64,000 bases of DNA from Capitulum mitella (taxonomy: Eukaryota; Arthropoda; Thecostraca; Pollicipedomorpha; Pollicipedidae), in assembly GCA_030062745.1 (NCBI GenBank), contig CP099846.1, positions 6,138,001 to 6,202,000 of the forward strand, given 5' to 3'. Below, piece by piece: positions 46,762 through 57,695 of this stretch (positions are counted from its first letter, which is position 1; every line of letters begins with the position of its first letter). A program made the translations under genes and the position numbers. The notes below the pieces were generated by a model. It saw only the letters and a program-made list of their open reading frames with translations. It ran no database searches and was not told the DNA's origin.

Positions 46762-47690
46762 CCTCATTACTGGAAGGGGGCTGAATCCATCCCTCTCCGG
46801 TTTTTTGCTGGTCACTCTGGAGTTTTTTTAAGCAGATTTACTACACTCGGCGATTTCTTGCCTTTTTGCAAGGATTTATGACAAATTTCCACCTTTATTC
46901 CATTCAGGGGCGGAGCCAGACTGGGATTTTGGGAGGCACCTCAGACCGACTTTGGCGCTGTTGATGGTAAAAGAAAAATGACTGACAAAAAGAGAAATTT
47001 TAAGATAGAACTATAAACTTTATGTGAGTGTATAGCTAACTGACTTGGCAATCACCCGAAAATATTTTTGTTGCCCTGATGTCACTTAACAAGGTCAGGT
47101 CAGTGTCATAATTTAAAGATTGTTTTTACGTTAGTCTTTTTGACACTTATTTTCCTCATGTAGAATCCAGAACTTTCATGATTTAGAAAGGTGCCCTCTA
47201 ATTGTGTACCAAGTTCCAGGTCGACATTAGGTCGGGTCACGGAACTGGGACCTAAAATGTCGTTGCGCATACCCGAAGTCACGACTGCCATCAACAAGGA
47301 ATTTGGAAATATAGTGAATTCAGATGATTGGAAGCATTTTCAGACACCATGAAATGAACCGAATGTCATTACGTGTGACTCTTACTTTATTTTTAGTTCA
47401 CTGAAGGTCAGAGGTCGTAAGTTGACCTGATGAACATGTGACCATGACAGCCCGCCCCGTTTTCATGTCCCTCGCGCCGCCTATGCGAACATCATAGAAG
47501 CAGTGAAATACGATTTGCACTTTTAAGTATATCATTAACAGGATGTTAAAAATGTTTGTAGCTTTTGTGTTGCTGAAGTAAAAAAGACATCCCTCTTTTT
47601 TTAATCTTTTGAAGGCCTATGAGCTTTCTCCGAATTCCAAACGTTTGTGCCAAAGGGAAAACCTCGTCGATAAGCTTTTGATTCATGCCA
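46762..47690 (+). mobile_element. TTAA-1 element, 3'-truncated diverged copy
   Basis: TTAA at 46758-46761 precedes a diverged left end (CCTCATTACTGGAAGGGGG). The body keeps the family order: TTTTGGGAGGCACCTCAGAC, AAGATAGAACTATAAAC, GGTCGGGTCACGGAAC, TTGACCTGATGAAC. It stops near 47690 at TTGATTCATGCCAA without a right end. Confidence 0.6.
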
Positions 47691-47694
47691 AGCA

Positions 47695-49170
47695 ACATAG
47701 CCAGAGGGGTAGGCATGAGGGCCATGCCCCTGAACCAAGTGGTATACACTAGATACATAGCTATTTCGCAGGAATGCGTAATAGTGATCATATATATGTT
47801 GCACAAGCAAACATTATATTTTTTCTGTCCGTTATGTATGCCGTAAATCACATAAAATTGCTCTTTTTTTCTTATAAACGTCATCATATGCCAGTGGCAT
47901 TTGAAAAAAAAATTCACATTTGCCCCCCCCCCCAGGAAAATCCTGTCTACGTTTCTGTACCAGGCGTTCGCAGGCCGGCCGCACGCTGTGGGACGCGGCA
48001 TTCCCAAATCATTTCTGTGTTGTAAGTCGTGACGGCAGCCTCGCCTCGCCCATATACCTAGTAATGTGCTCTGAACATCCTCCCAAGCATCCGAGCACAT
48101 TATAGACGTCAAGCTGCACCTGCGCCGCCACTGCGCGATGCAACGTTGTTAAGAAGGGCGATATTGTCGAGCGGTTACCGGGAGTTAACTGAAAATGACC
48201 CTTATTGCAGGATATGTAAGGTTCTAGAAAATACCCCTCTGACGGAATAATAGGCGTTCATTTGTCAGATATCACCAGAACATTCCTCGGGCATCATATT
48301 GAGATGCTTTTTGTCGATCCCAATACACAAAAAACATCTGGACTCGCGATGCCGAAATTGCGTATTTTCCCATTTCCGTCCACGTTAAAGGAGACGCGCC
48401 GTCGCACCGGTGACGTCACGCTCGAGGTGTTGCCATGATCTTTGGAGGGGGCCAGACAGCTCTACGCCTCGCCTCACAAGGGCTCTGTCAGCTGCGATGG
48501 CGGTGGCCGCCGTGCAGCTTCGCGGACGCTCATTGAGGGGGTTGTATTACATAGCATTCTAGCGTTGACTGAGACATGTGACCTCACTGCTTGTACGGCT
48601 TTGGTATGTGCCGTCGTGTGCTTGTGCGGACAGCAGGAGCGGTGGAAACTGCAGAGATGGGAAGGGGGAGGAAAGACGCGATTTTTATCTTGTTTCTTTC
48701 CATGCAACGTCATATGGTTAATGTTAAATACTGTCCAAAGTTGGGTGCAGCTTCCCCCCTGTCCCCCGGTCCCAAAGACCCTGGCGGGCGGCGGGGTACG
48801 GCGCGGCGTGGGACGTGTTTTCGGGCATATTCCCTGGCATGCTGATGACTGCATGAACAAAATGAGTACATTATTCCAGTTTAATCTTGCATTCAGTTAT
48901 ACGAACGACGATATTGTCCACACCTTACGCATAATTTTTATTCTGTATATCCATCTCCAACTTTTTCTTGTGAGGTCCTGCCTCAGTTTCCTATATTGAC
49001 GAGTCATCACTGGTCCTCAAACACATAGGAACTGTGCCGTCACCCTTCCACCAAGGTCAGGCAGCGCCTGTTGACAGGTTATCTCGAGTGCATCTGGCGA
49101 TGGCGTCCGCCCAGGAGCGTCTGGCCCCGGCCGACGCTGTATTGACAAAACTTCGTATGCTCAATAGCTC
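47695..49170. other. Intergenic DNA, nothing recognised
   Basis: Contains a 185-codon + frame (48442-48999) with no signal peptide or domain, switching from GC-rich to AT-rich composition within the frame. That argues against a gene. A small GC-rich patch lies at 48750-48830. Confidence 0.35.
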
Positions 49171-49178
49171 ACCACCAC

Positions 49179-49357
49179 CAGGGAAGTAGTCGGGGGGGGG
49201 GGGGGCAGGGGACTATGACCTCCCTTGGGAGTTGAAACTTAAGGTTCTATACTCATCAAAGACGAAAAAGCGACCAGGATCCCAGTTGTTTCCGCTTTGG
49301 AGGGAAAGGGGTTAGGTTGGTCTTGTTTCCCCCCTGGCGAAATCCTGGCTGCGCCTG
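49179..49357. mobile_element. Possible short hAT-type MITE
   Basis: The right edge, read in reverse, is CAGGCGCAGCCAGGATTTCG. The left edge CAGGGAAGTAGTCGGGGG is a weaker match. An 8-bp target duplication is not evident, so the call is tentative. The similar CAGGGGCGCAGCCAGG at 25242 supports a dispersed family. Confidence 0.3.
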
Positions 49358-49648
49358 TGGCGGCCACACTGGGACACTTGGACTTCGCCCATAGACGAAG
49401 GCACATCCAGGCCCAAGCGGCACAGGATCAACATACATCAACGGGCATTGCGTGCGACAGACAGACTGTGTACGTGCATCTTGCACATCTCCGAAAACGG
49501 CCGACAGAGAGAAGCATGCTGACTCTGCTGTTCTGCGCGCGCCCCTGCTCGCCGTAATGACAGACTGCAGAATCCTGCCGGTCTGCCGAAGGTCAAGCCT
49601 CAGTCGCGTGCGGGAGATTTCCGCAGTCAGGCGCGCTGAACCGGGACG

Positions 49649-51343
49649 ATGCGCGTGTCGGCGCTGCTGTGGGTTCTGGCGCTGCTGGGCGCACCGGCGC
49701 TGGCCGAGCGGCCGCTGGTCCGGCTCGTGGACGGTGCGCTGCGCGGCGTGACGCTACGCTCGTTCGAGGGCCGCCAGTACGCCGCCTTCAAGGGGATCCC
49801 GTACGCGCGGCCGCCGGTGGGCGAACTGCGGTTCCGTCCGCCGCGTGCTCATCCGGGCTGGGACGGCGTACGGGACGCCTCCCGCCACGGCGCCGTCTGC
49901 CTCCAGTACGACATGTTCTCCAGCTTCATTCGCAGGGGACAGGAGGACTGCCTGTTCGTGAACGTGTACTCGCCCCGTCTGCCGGCCGCAGAGGACGAGC
50001 CAGGCCTGCCGGTCATGGTCTGGATCCACGGCGGCGGCTTCATCAGCGGCTCCGGCGACGCCGACCTCTACGGCATGGACTACCTCATGGACGAGGACAT
50101 CGTGGTCGTCACGCTCAACTACCGGCTCAACGTGTTTGGCTTCTTCACCACCGAGGACGAGGTAGCGCCGGGCAACATGGGCCTGCTGGACCAGACGCTG
50201 GCGCTGCAGTGGGTGCGCGCCAATGTGGCGCGGTTCGGCGGCGACCGGCGCCGGGTGACGGTGTTCGGCGAGTCGGCCGGCGCCGCCAGCGTCTCGCTGC
50301 AGACGCTGAGCCCGCTGGCGGCCGGCCTGTTCCAGCGCGCCATCAGCCAGTCGGGCGCGGCGGCCGCCTGCTGGGCGCTGGGCGACCGCCAGCGGCCGCT
50401 GGCGCTGCGCTTCGCGCGCGCGCTCGACTGCGGGTCGGAACGCAGCCGGGACGTGCTGGAGTGTCTGCGCCGCACGCCCGCCGACCAGCTGATGCGCGTG
50501 CTGGGCGAAATCGGTTTCAACGCGGCCGGCCTGAACGCCCAGTTCCGGCCGCGGGTTGATCGCGACGCCACGTCGCCGTTCCTGCCGGACGAGGCCAACG
50601 TGCTGCTGCAGCGTGGCGAGTTCAACCGCGTGCCCAAGCTGATCGGCAGCACACGAGACGAGGGCGTCTTCGTCCTGGACGTCGTGCACGCCGACCGCGC
50701 GACAGTGGATCGCGCCACCGCCGGCGACCTGGACGCCTGGGCGTCTGCGGAGCTGTTTTGCGGAGGCGGCCTCGCCGGCAAGACCGACAAACCGCTGGAG
50801 GTGGCCGCGCAGATCCGCGATCGCGTCCTGGCCGACGGCGATACGATGAGCGGCTTCAGGGACTTCTTCGGCGATCGCTACTTCATGCTGAGCATTGCGG
50901 CCGAGGCGGAGCTGGCCTCCGAGTACGTGCCGGTGTACCGGTACGTGCTGGACCACGTGGGCGCCGGTCAGCTGCGCTTCACGGACCTGGTGCAGGCGCC
51001 GGTCCAGCCGCGGCCGGTCGTCTCGCACGCCGACGACCTGCCGTACCTGTTCCGCGGCGAGCGGCAGCCGCCGGTGGCGCCCGGCTCGGCCGAGCACGCC
51101 ATGGTCCGGCTCATGGTCGGCCTGTGGACCGGGTTCGCCCGGCTCGGCTACCCGGCCTCGCCGGCCGCACCCGCCTGGCCCATCTTCACGGCGCACAGCC
51201 AGCGCCACCTGCGACTGAACGAGGCGCCCTCTGTCGCCAACCACGCCTACGCCGAGCGGCTGCGCTTCTGGCGCAGCCTGCCGCTGGCCGAGCCGTGGAA
51301 CGCGCACGAACGGCCGGCCGGCCGAACCCGCGACGAGCTCTGA
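49649..51343 (+). CDS. Type B carboxylesterase, secretory, C-terminal RDEL, 564 residues
   Basis: This enzyme hydrolyses carboxylic esters by a Ser-Glu-His triad in the alpha/beta-hydrolase (COesterase) fold. Residues 1-19 (MRVSALLWVLALLGAPALA) form a signal peptide. Family landmarks follow in order: GIPYARPPVGELRFRPP (49-65), EDCLFVNVYSP (99-109), oxyanion-hole HGGGF (127-131), the nucleophile elbow FGESAGA with Ser209, Glu338 in STRDEGVF, and His460 in VSHADDLPYLF. Cysteines 84/101 and 261/272 match the two usual disulfides. The last four residues are RDEL, a likely retrieval signal for the ER lumen, so the enzyme probably stays in the ER, as vertebrate CES1 does with HIEL. Nothing marks it as a juvenile hormone esterase: the elbow is GESAG, not GQSAG. 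No acetylcholinesterase tail is present. The whole coding region is one exon. Its length is normal for the family. A possible initiator CTCAGTC lies at 49599-49605; I see no TATA box. Confidence 0.92.
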   Translation: MRVSALLWVLALLGAPALAERPLVRLVDGALRGVTLRSFEGRQYAAFKGIPYARPPVGELRFRPPRAHPGWDGVRDASRHGAVCLQYDMFSSFIRRGQEDCLFVNVYSPRLPAAEDEPGLPVMVWIHGGGFISGSGDADLYGMDYLMDEDIVVVTLNYRLNVFGFFTTEDEVAPGNMGLLDQTLALQWVRANVARFGGDRRRVTVFGESAGAASVSLQTLSPLAAGLFQRAISQSGAAAACWALGDRQRPLALRFARALDCGSERSRDVLECLRRTPADQLMRVLGEIGFNAAGLNAQFRPRVDRDATSPFLPDEANVLLQRGEFNRVPKLIGSTRDEGVFVLDVVHADRATVDRATAGDLDAWASAELFCGGGLAGKTDKPLEVAAQIRDRVLADGDTMSGFRDFFGDRYFMLSIAAEAELASEYVPVYRYVLDHVGAGQLRFTDLVQAPVQPRPVVSHADDLPYLFRGERQPPVAPGSAEHAMVRLMVGLWTGFARLGYPASPAAPAWPIFTAHSQRHLRLNEAPSVANHAYAERLRFWRSLPLAEPWNAHERPAGRTRDEL

Positions 51344-51348
51344 CCGGG

Positions 51349-51429
51349 GACTCCAGAGTCCAGACTGGCGTCCCTCGGCCGACTCCAGAGTCCAGACCGG
51401 CGTCCCTCGCCCGACTCCAGACTGGCGCC
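51349..51429. repeat. Short tandem repeat, 32-bp period, 2.5 copies
   Basis: GACTCCAGAGTCCAGACTGG starts at 51349 and recurs at 51381 with one change, with a truncated unit at 51413. It lies directly after the esterase stop codon in the presumed 3' UTR. Confidence 0.8.
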
Positions 51430-51439
51430 TTCGTAGTGA

Positions 51440-52257
51440 TGGGATGGCGTTCCTCTTAGCGGTGTGCGGTACTTGGACGAATATTTGCAAAGCACTTCTG
51501 TCATGGTGTCACCAGGCTTGTGCCTCATTCACCTGAGGTGAATGATTCACATTCGGCCAGGGCGGGGAATCGTTTCTAATTCAGTACATTTGTGAAAACG
51601 TAAATCAACTCAGTTGGAGTACAGAGTCAAGTGAATCGATTTAGCCTAAGGAGGTGTAAACAGAATGAAAACGATATATGGCAAAACTACGTTGATGGCG
51701 TCTGCTCTGGCGTCAACACAGTACAACTGAAAAGCGATGGACAGACAACGATTGTGAATACTATCATTCGTCGATCGGCTGACGCGCCCATCTACGGCGT
51801 AATTTCGCAAACAAAAAACTCAATATGCCTGGTCAACGAGCATGGTCGGCGCCACCGCCGGGGAAAACCAGTCCTCTGGGTCATTTGGCCGGGAGAGTAT
51901 AAACTGGGTTAGGGGCTGAGTATTATATGCTGCGGTGATGGTGACTGCTGAACTAAATAAGGTCCAAATATCTCTTACCTGTTATTTTTGGTCGTTGTTT
52001 CGTGCAGACTCACCAATGTCGTGAATGCAATGAAAGTAGAAATAAAAACGACGCAGTGCACATAGAGCTCGGGGTAACATGTACACTTACCGCCAGTAAA
52101 CAATACACACCTACGACATACGACTGAATTATTACCGGGTTTAACAGCAGGACGTTTAATACAGCTTGCGTAGGCGGGAAATATTCCTTGATAACGTATA
52201 ACAATCGTGTAACGGTACTGCTCCTGCAGGCCATGAAACGTGCAATGATGTTATAAT
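51440..52257. other. Intergenic DNA and possible esterase 3' UTR
   Basis: The first AATAAA after the esterase lies at 52041-52046, about 700 bases downstream. A 93-codon frame at 51631-51912 has no recognised domain. Confidence 0.4.
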
Positions 52258-52411
52258 CATGGCTGGCGATCGGGGGGGCGGGCCCTGAATATCCAATATT
52301 CAGGGATTTGGCATTAGGCTAATGGCAATGACTGAATAGGAACACTCTGAAATCCTTTGTGAACGACTCCCCTTTCCTCCTTCAATACTTTTTGGAAATG
52401 TCCAGCCATGA
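52258..52411. mobile_element. Short inverted-repeat element (MITE), 154 bp
   Basis: TCATGGCTGG at 52258-52267 is the exact reverse complement of CCAGCCATGA at 52402-52411. The interior has a G-tract, then CCAATATTCAGGGATTT and ATGGCAATGACTG. A related copy lies at 57696-57848. Confidence 0.55.
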
Positions 52412-52659
52412 CTGTGATGGCTGTTATTTCCACATCGATTGAACAACAGCAAAAACTGTTTGTGCTTTACGTCGTTTGTGATCTTCCAACCGCGAGTGCC
52501 GATATTTGTGTTCGTTGGCCATTGTTTCAGTGAAATAATGTACGTTGCTGGTCATTCAAATTTAGCAGAGTTTCGTAACCAGTCCAGGATTTTCGACCCG
52601 CTTTTGGAGTTGAGTTCAGTGGCGTAGACGTTGTTCTCTGATGTCCATGATACTCCTGA

Positions 52660-53130
52660 TACAGTTTTTTTTTTTTTTTTTTTTAACTAACCCCGGAGGG
52701 GGGGGGTTTTTTTTTTTTTAAAAATTTTTTTTTTTTTTGCAACGTTTTTGGGGGCACCTAGGTATTTTTGGGTTGAGGGTAAAAGGAAAATGTCTGAAAA
52801 ACAGAGTTTTAAAGATAAAACTTAAAATTTTATATGAATATATAGCTAAATAGTTGGGCAATGTGCATATGTGTTTTGTTTTTTTAGTTTACAAGGTCAG
52901 GTAGGTCAAAGTCAAATTTGTTTTTTTAAAATATTTCGGCGCGTTTTTTAAAAATATATGAAATATGACTAAATGTCAGTGACGTACCCTATATCGCAAA
53001 AGCCAAAAAATGATTTTTGGAATAGAGTGATTTAATCGGTTAAAGACGTTTACAGATAATATTGAATGACACGAATTAGGTGAAAGGTACGATCTGAAGA
53101 ACGTGTGACCGTACGTTTTTTTTACTGTGA
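52660..53130 (+). mobile_element. TTAA-1 copy with many small gaps and homopolymer runs
   Basis: The sequence tracks 44690-45220 in order (GCAACGTTTTTGGG, GTAAAAGGAAAATGTCTG, TAGCTAAATAGTTGGGCAATG, CCCTATATCGCAAAAGCC, GACGTTTACAGATAATATTGAATG). It lacks dozens of short pieces and starts with long T runs and a G run. Where bases are present they are nearly identical to the reference copy, which fits a poorly resolved consensus better than natural decay. Confidence 0.6.
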
Positions 53131-53134
53131 ACTC

Positions 53135-53760
53135 TTACAGCGGTCAAAACGGGTATAAAAAGTAATTTTGATTTTTTTGACTGTTTCAAGAAATGATAAC
53201 CAGTCTAGTTTGTAGGTTAACGTTTAGGATTTTCGACCCACATTCGGCGTGCGCTTCAGTGGTGTAGTTGCTGTCATGTAATGTTCATGGCTCCTGACAT
53301 AGTTGTGCAGTGGCGTCAGATTTAAATTCCACTTGTGGGTGGCAAGATTTCCAAGTCATGTATTGTTAAATAGTTGTAAGCTAGGACTCGCCGATTACTT
53401 CGTTACGCAAGGCTGACAAACACTGAACTGCCGGGTTTCCAGCAGTATCGGTTTCGAAGCGGTCTGGCCTTCGTGACCTTTGGTAGCGGTTTTGGGCTTT
53501 GGATCGCGGATCGTTATCAATGACGGTAATATGCTCCTTGCTAGACGCTGTTGTGCATTACAGACCCCGTTTCTAAATGCTCTTGATTTTATTTTGCATT
53601 TCACTTTGATGATATGATCTTGGTGATGGTGTCTACAATCGGCACAAAAGGTGAAAAACTCCGGAAATTGTCAGCTTAAGAAGAATGAATCTGGGAGTGC
53701 CGTTCATAGGTAAAGAGCAAAATGACTATTTTGTTGTGTTCTGTATACGCAACACGGGAC
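53135..53760. other. Intergenic DNA, nothing recognised
   Basis: Short frames only. A CTGTCATGTAATGTTCATGGCTCCTGA-like stretch near 53270 echoes one near 52640, suggesting a small duplication on both sides of the poor-quality TTAA-1 copy. Confidence 0.35.
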
Positions 53761-53763
53761 CAC

Positions 53764-53990
53764 CGTCATGAGGCTCCCAGGGGGCCGACGACAGGGACGA
53801 CCACGCCGGTGGTCTTGCCCTGTTCGAGCAGTTCCCTCACCAGAGGCACGTGCTTTCGAGCCTTTTCGTCGGTCGTCACCTGTAACGCATCAGGACGCTT
53901 CTCGACGGCTACTGTCACGTCGACCAGTGTGACCGAGTCGTCACGTATCACAACTAGTTCGGGCCGCGTGGAGGACGCCGACCCGGGAAT
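53764..53990 (-). mobile_element. LINE remnant, R2-type endonuclease-like C-terminus
   Basis: The minus strand reads RPELVVIRDDSVTLVDVTVAVEK, then KARKHVPLVRELLEQGKTTG and VVVPVVGPLGAS before a stop. This matches the pattern of the restriction-like endonuclease at the C-terminus of R2/NeSL-type LINEs, in which a PD, a later DVT and a K...Y/H..L segment precede a VVG.LG ending. Here the PD is PE. Only about 75 residues remain and the upstream frame is stopped. A family search would decide; other nucleases are possible. Confidence 0.45.
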
Positions 53991-53999
53991 CTAGCGGTT

Positions 54000-55990
54000 G
54001 ACTTTGATCTAAACGTGGCCTCGCGTGACCGCCCTGCGCAGGTGGTCTACGATTGTGCGGACGTCGCTGCTACACCGCACTGCGCGGCATGCAGTGGTAC
54101 AGTGCATGGAACAGAACGCTGCATATGGCGGCATATGGAATGCAGAAATATTGAAAAAACACTGAAAGCAAAATATGGAACAGGATAAATGTTAACAGAG
54201 ATGAGCATCGAACTGGAAAAGCATCGTTTCCGCTCCGTGCGACAAAATGCCGAATACGTATAAATATCGAGTAACGATGTTTATCCAAATGCAAAAATGT
54301 TGCGGAGCGGAATGCTGGATGAACAAGTAAGCGATGCAAGCAAGATATAGAAATGTAAAGATATGTACCTCAATTAACATGAAGAGAATAAAATGTCGAA
54401 AGATAAGACATCACGAGGTTATACTATGTGTCGTCGTACCAGAGACGGGCATCGTTCATCGACGGCTATAGAATTACCAACTTTTGCATTACCAAATATA
54501 GAGAAAGCCAGGATGTGACGGACTAACAGCAGCAACAGAATTCAAGTCCCGGTTGTTTGAAATTTTCCGTCCCCTTCTTCTTAGGTTGTGGCCGTTGGGA
54601 GCTGCGGTAATCGGCCCGGGCCGTCGTCGGAGCCGTCGTTCTTTTATCCGAGGCGCAGGAGTAAAACATTTTATAGCCCACTGCCATTTCTTGTTATTAG
54701 TATGAAGATTCCTGGCAACAGTAAATGCAACGTATCCTCAAAAGACCACTGGGAAAAGAGGAAGGAATGATTCTTCATGTTTGGGTCTGAAACATCGCAT
54801 ACTGTATGACGTAAATTGCCAGTATTTTGCGGCCACGCTATCAGGTCCATTGGCACAACCAGGAAGTCTGTTGTCTGTTTGGTTCAGTTTAGCGGCTCCT
54901 TGAAGCAAACTGAATATTCATTTCAAGGAATTCCAGCCAAATAGTTCGGTTCGGCTTAGACACTTTGTAATTTATTTTCAAAGCCTGGAAGGCTTTCAAC
55001 GCATTCCTACTACGATTTTCCCGTACAGTTTTCGGGAGAAATCAGTGCCTGTGCCCACCGTGCTGCGCTACTGTTGTTCTTGCGATATTTTCCACTGAAA
55101 TGTGTATCACGTGCGTTATTGATCCTTGCCCCGATATCTTGCCATTCGGTCATCTATCATTTGGTAGCTAGCTGATTTTAATTCTGCTTCGATATTGCGA
55201 TATCAGAACATTTCGCAATCGATGTTTTTTCATTTTCATGCTTTCTTTCGACGGGGTAATTACTTTTCAGCGTAAGACGTTACGTAAGACGAGGTTATGC
55301 ACCAAATGTTAGATGAAGCCCTCGTGGATCGTGTTCGCTTAGCTTAAGATTATTTTGTGAGAGCTTTATTTAGAGGTAAAATGATATTTTGTCATCGTAT
55401 TCTCGTGGAAGACGATGGTATAGCTTTCTGGCAATATCGCTAAATTCAGTTCGGAGGAATAATGCGCTTTCTCTGTTGATACCAGAAGAAAGATGTGTTG
55501 TTTTTAGCGCTCTGCTGTAATAAAAAAGTTAAAAACACAAATGAAAAAATCCGCGACTTTTGGTGTGATAACCGCAATGAAATGAATCATGCCACCACCA
55601 CCCCCCCCCCCTTCCCCGAAAAGAAACGAAACAGCACTTGAAGGCAATGAAGCCGGTGTGGAAATTTAGCTCAGGCACCGGCAAACGATATTCCGATTTT
55701 AATATGTACATTTGTGGTTTGTGGCGCGTGATGTCCAAGAGCCGTGCGAGAAGGAGTTGAGGGGCAATCATATTATCTTGCAATTGAAATTGCAGACAAT
55801 GTGCGTACGGAGTGCTTCAAAAAGTATACGAATTTCACATGTTTATTCTGAGGGAATGGTAATTTGTTCAGTGTCCAACTGCCCACCTCTGGAAACTGAC
55901 ATCATTCCATTTTCAGAAAAGTAACGGTGAGCTCAATAACTCAACTCAAAACCAAATGTCGTCGGATTTTCCAAAACCACCATTGGTGCA
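54000..55990. other. Intergenic DNA, nothing recognised
   Basis: About 2 kb of average composition with no transposon end or gene signature. A C-rich run lies at about 55598-55610. Confidence 0.45.
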
Positions 55991-55998
55991 TTTTTCTA

Positions 55999-56854
55999 GC
56001 TGACGTTCCCGATAAATACGCCTTTGCGATTGTGGTACGCCTTCACACAGACCACAAAGTTCTCGCCCACCTTCCTTAGGGTCGCAGGTGTGACTTCTTG
56101 AACATAGTTGGCCACATTCAGGTTGAGCTGGACCAGTGCAACAGTCACTGGTCCAGAGAGAGCTCTTGACAGTCCCCCACAGCCAGAAGTCCAGTTGGTT
56201 GACGTCAGGGCTCTTGGTTGCTGGTGCAGATAGGCGATGCTGTCAAGGGCAGTGTGAGGTGGGGCCCCTTCCTATATGAACCAGGATATGAGCATGAATC
56301 AGAACCATGAACACAGGATAATACGAAGGTGTCCCACAGTTAGGGCTGCACTCAAGTCAACGTGGAAGTGCTTTATGATCTCGCGGTAGCGCATGGCGTT
56401 GACAGCGATACTTCTGACACCATCTTCGAACCAGTAATGGAGATCAGTAACCCATGCCTGGTATTGTAGGCCACGAAGGCAGTGACCTTTAGACTCTTCA
56501 TCTGCCTGTCTCCGATCTCCTCAGGTTGCCCAGAACCCCAGAAAATGTTGCTGTGGTTACAAATGGCCCTGTTGAAGTGGAAATACGCCTCGGTGGAGAA
56601 CCAGATGCGGTTGATCCAGCCCGAGTTACGTTCCTTTTGTTGCTGAACCATTCACACATGACCTTCCTCTTTTGCATGTCCTCAGCACCATCTGCTGACT
56701 TCTCGCGACCGTCTGTGGTCTTCAGATCTAGTCTCGACCTAGCAAAACTATTAGTTAAGACGCTGATCGGAAAGCTCTTGGTATTATAACAGGTCTGCTC
56801 AGGAAGCATCCAGACTAAGGCCAGGGAAAAGGTGGCTTCCCTTTCGGGGTCCAA
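55999..56854 (-). mobile_element. DNA transposon remnant, Tc1/mariner-superfamily DDE transposase
   Basis: Pieces on the minus strand read RIWFSTEAYFHFN, then AICNHSNIFWGSGQPEEI and MKSLKVTAFVAYNTRHGLL. After a frame change come VNAMRYREIIKHFHVDL, GAPPHTALDSIAYLHQQ and, in another frame, SPDVNQLDFWLWGTVKS. This is the order of a DDE transposase: first acidic residue in FSTE (consensus FSDE), second before GAPPHT, third near LDFWLWG. At least three frame changes and one altered catalytic site make it inactive. Inverted ends were not found. Confidence 0.6.
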
Positions 56855-56987
56855 CGCTAACCTCCCTCAAAGTAGGCCCTTCATGACTCCACGCACTTAC
56901 CCCAGCGTGTAAGGGGTAACCTGGGAGTCCAATAACCTTTAATGTCCGACTCAGGGCAGGGATCTGGCTAGCCCTGATGTGTATCAA

Positions 56988-57198
56988 ACCGCGGTGGTGG
57001 CGTGATGGATAAGGAGCCGGCCAACAGATCCGGTGCGTGACAGACATTGAATTCAAGTCCCAAAACGAGCACCTCCATTTGGCCCGAGACCGAAAGGGTC
57101 GACGGCACGGGACGGCCGTGTCGTGGAGTTGCACGGCACTATAAAGGTCGTCCAACGCCATGTGGGTCCGGCGCCTGGGGTGAAATCACTCCATATTT
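56988..57198 (+). repeat. tRNA-derived SINE candidate
   Basis: GGTGGCGTGATGGATAAGGA resembles a tRNA-like A box, and AATTCAAGTCC, about 40 bases on, is one base from the B-box consensus. A further 130 bp of unrelated body follows, ending against a TA microsatellite, as SINE tails often do. With one copy visible here the call is tentative. Confidence 0.4.
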
Positions 57199-57323
57199 GG
57201 TGTATATATATCCCTATATATACACCAAATTATATATATATAGTATATATATATATAAGTAGTATATATATATAGTAGTGTATATATATATAGTATATAT
57301 ATATAAGTATATATATATATAAG

Positions 57324-57383
<60 letters not shown>

Positions 57384-57385
57384 TG
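57199..57385. repeat. Compound TA/TG microsatellite
   Basis: Interrupted TA runs at 57201-57350 pass into a TG run at 57351-57385. The long frame on the minus strand across it is a Tyr/Ile/Thr/His low-complexity artefact. Confidence 0.9.
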
Positions 57386-57695
57386 TCCGATTAAAAAGCA
57401 GGGCGCATTGAAATTTCACAGGCTTCTTTAAGATAATTGCATCAAAACTGTGCATTCGTTCCTTGTTTCAACTTTTCAACATTTCAGAATATACATACTC
57501 TCATTATCAAGAAATGGAATACACTGTTCGGTTATCCAGTATCGAGTATCGATTAATTTACAACAAAAACACGAAAAGTTGAAACGAACCAACGTAATCT
57601 ACAAATATTCATGCCCTGAGGAACACTGCAGACTTCTCAATGAAGACTTCGTTGGTGTAACAACAACCACTTTATCACGTCATTTAACGATGCAC

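Noticed and set aside
48442-48999. 185-codon + strand frame
   Set aside because: Composition changes sharply within the frame and no motif is present; chance is the simpler explanation.
49649-51343. Juvenile hormone esterase or acetylcholinesterase identity for the esterase
   Set aside because: The elbow is GESAG, not the GQSAG of juvenile hormone esterases, and no cholinesterase-specific C-terminal tail is present. Only the general type B carboxylesterase call is supported.
49754-51490. 578-codon frame on the minus strand opposite the esterase
   Set aside because: It is a shadow of the GC-rich esterase gene. The + strand frame has the signal peptide, catalytic triad and family motifs, while the minus frame has none.
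57186-57455. 89-codon minus-strand frame of Tyr/Ile/Thr/His
   Set aside because: Translation of a TA/TG microsatellite.
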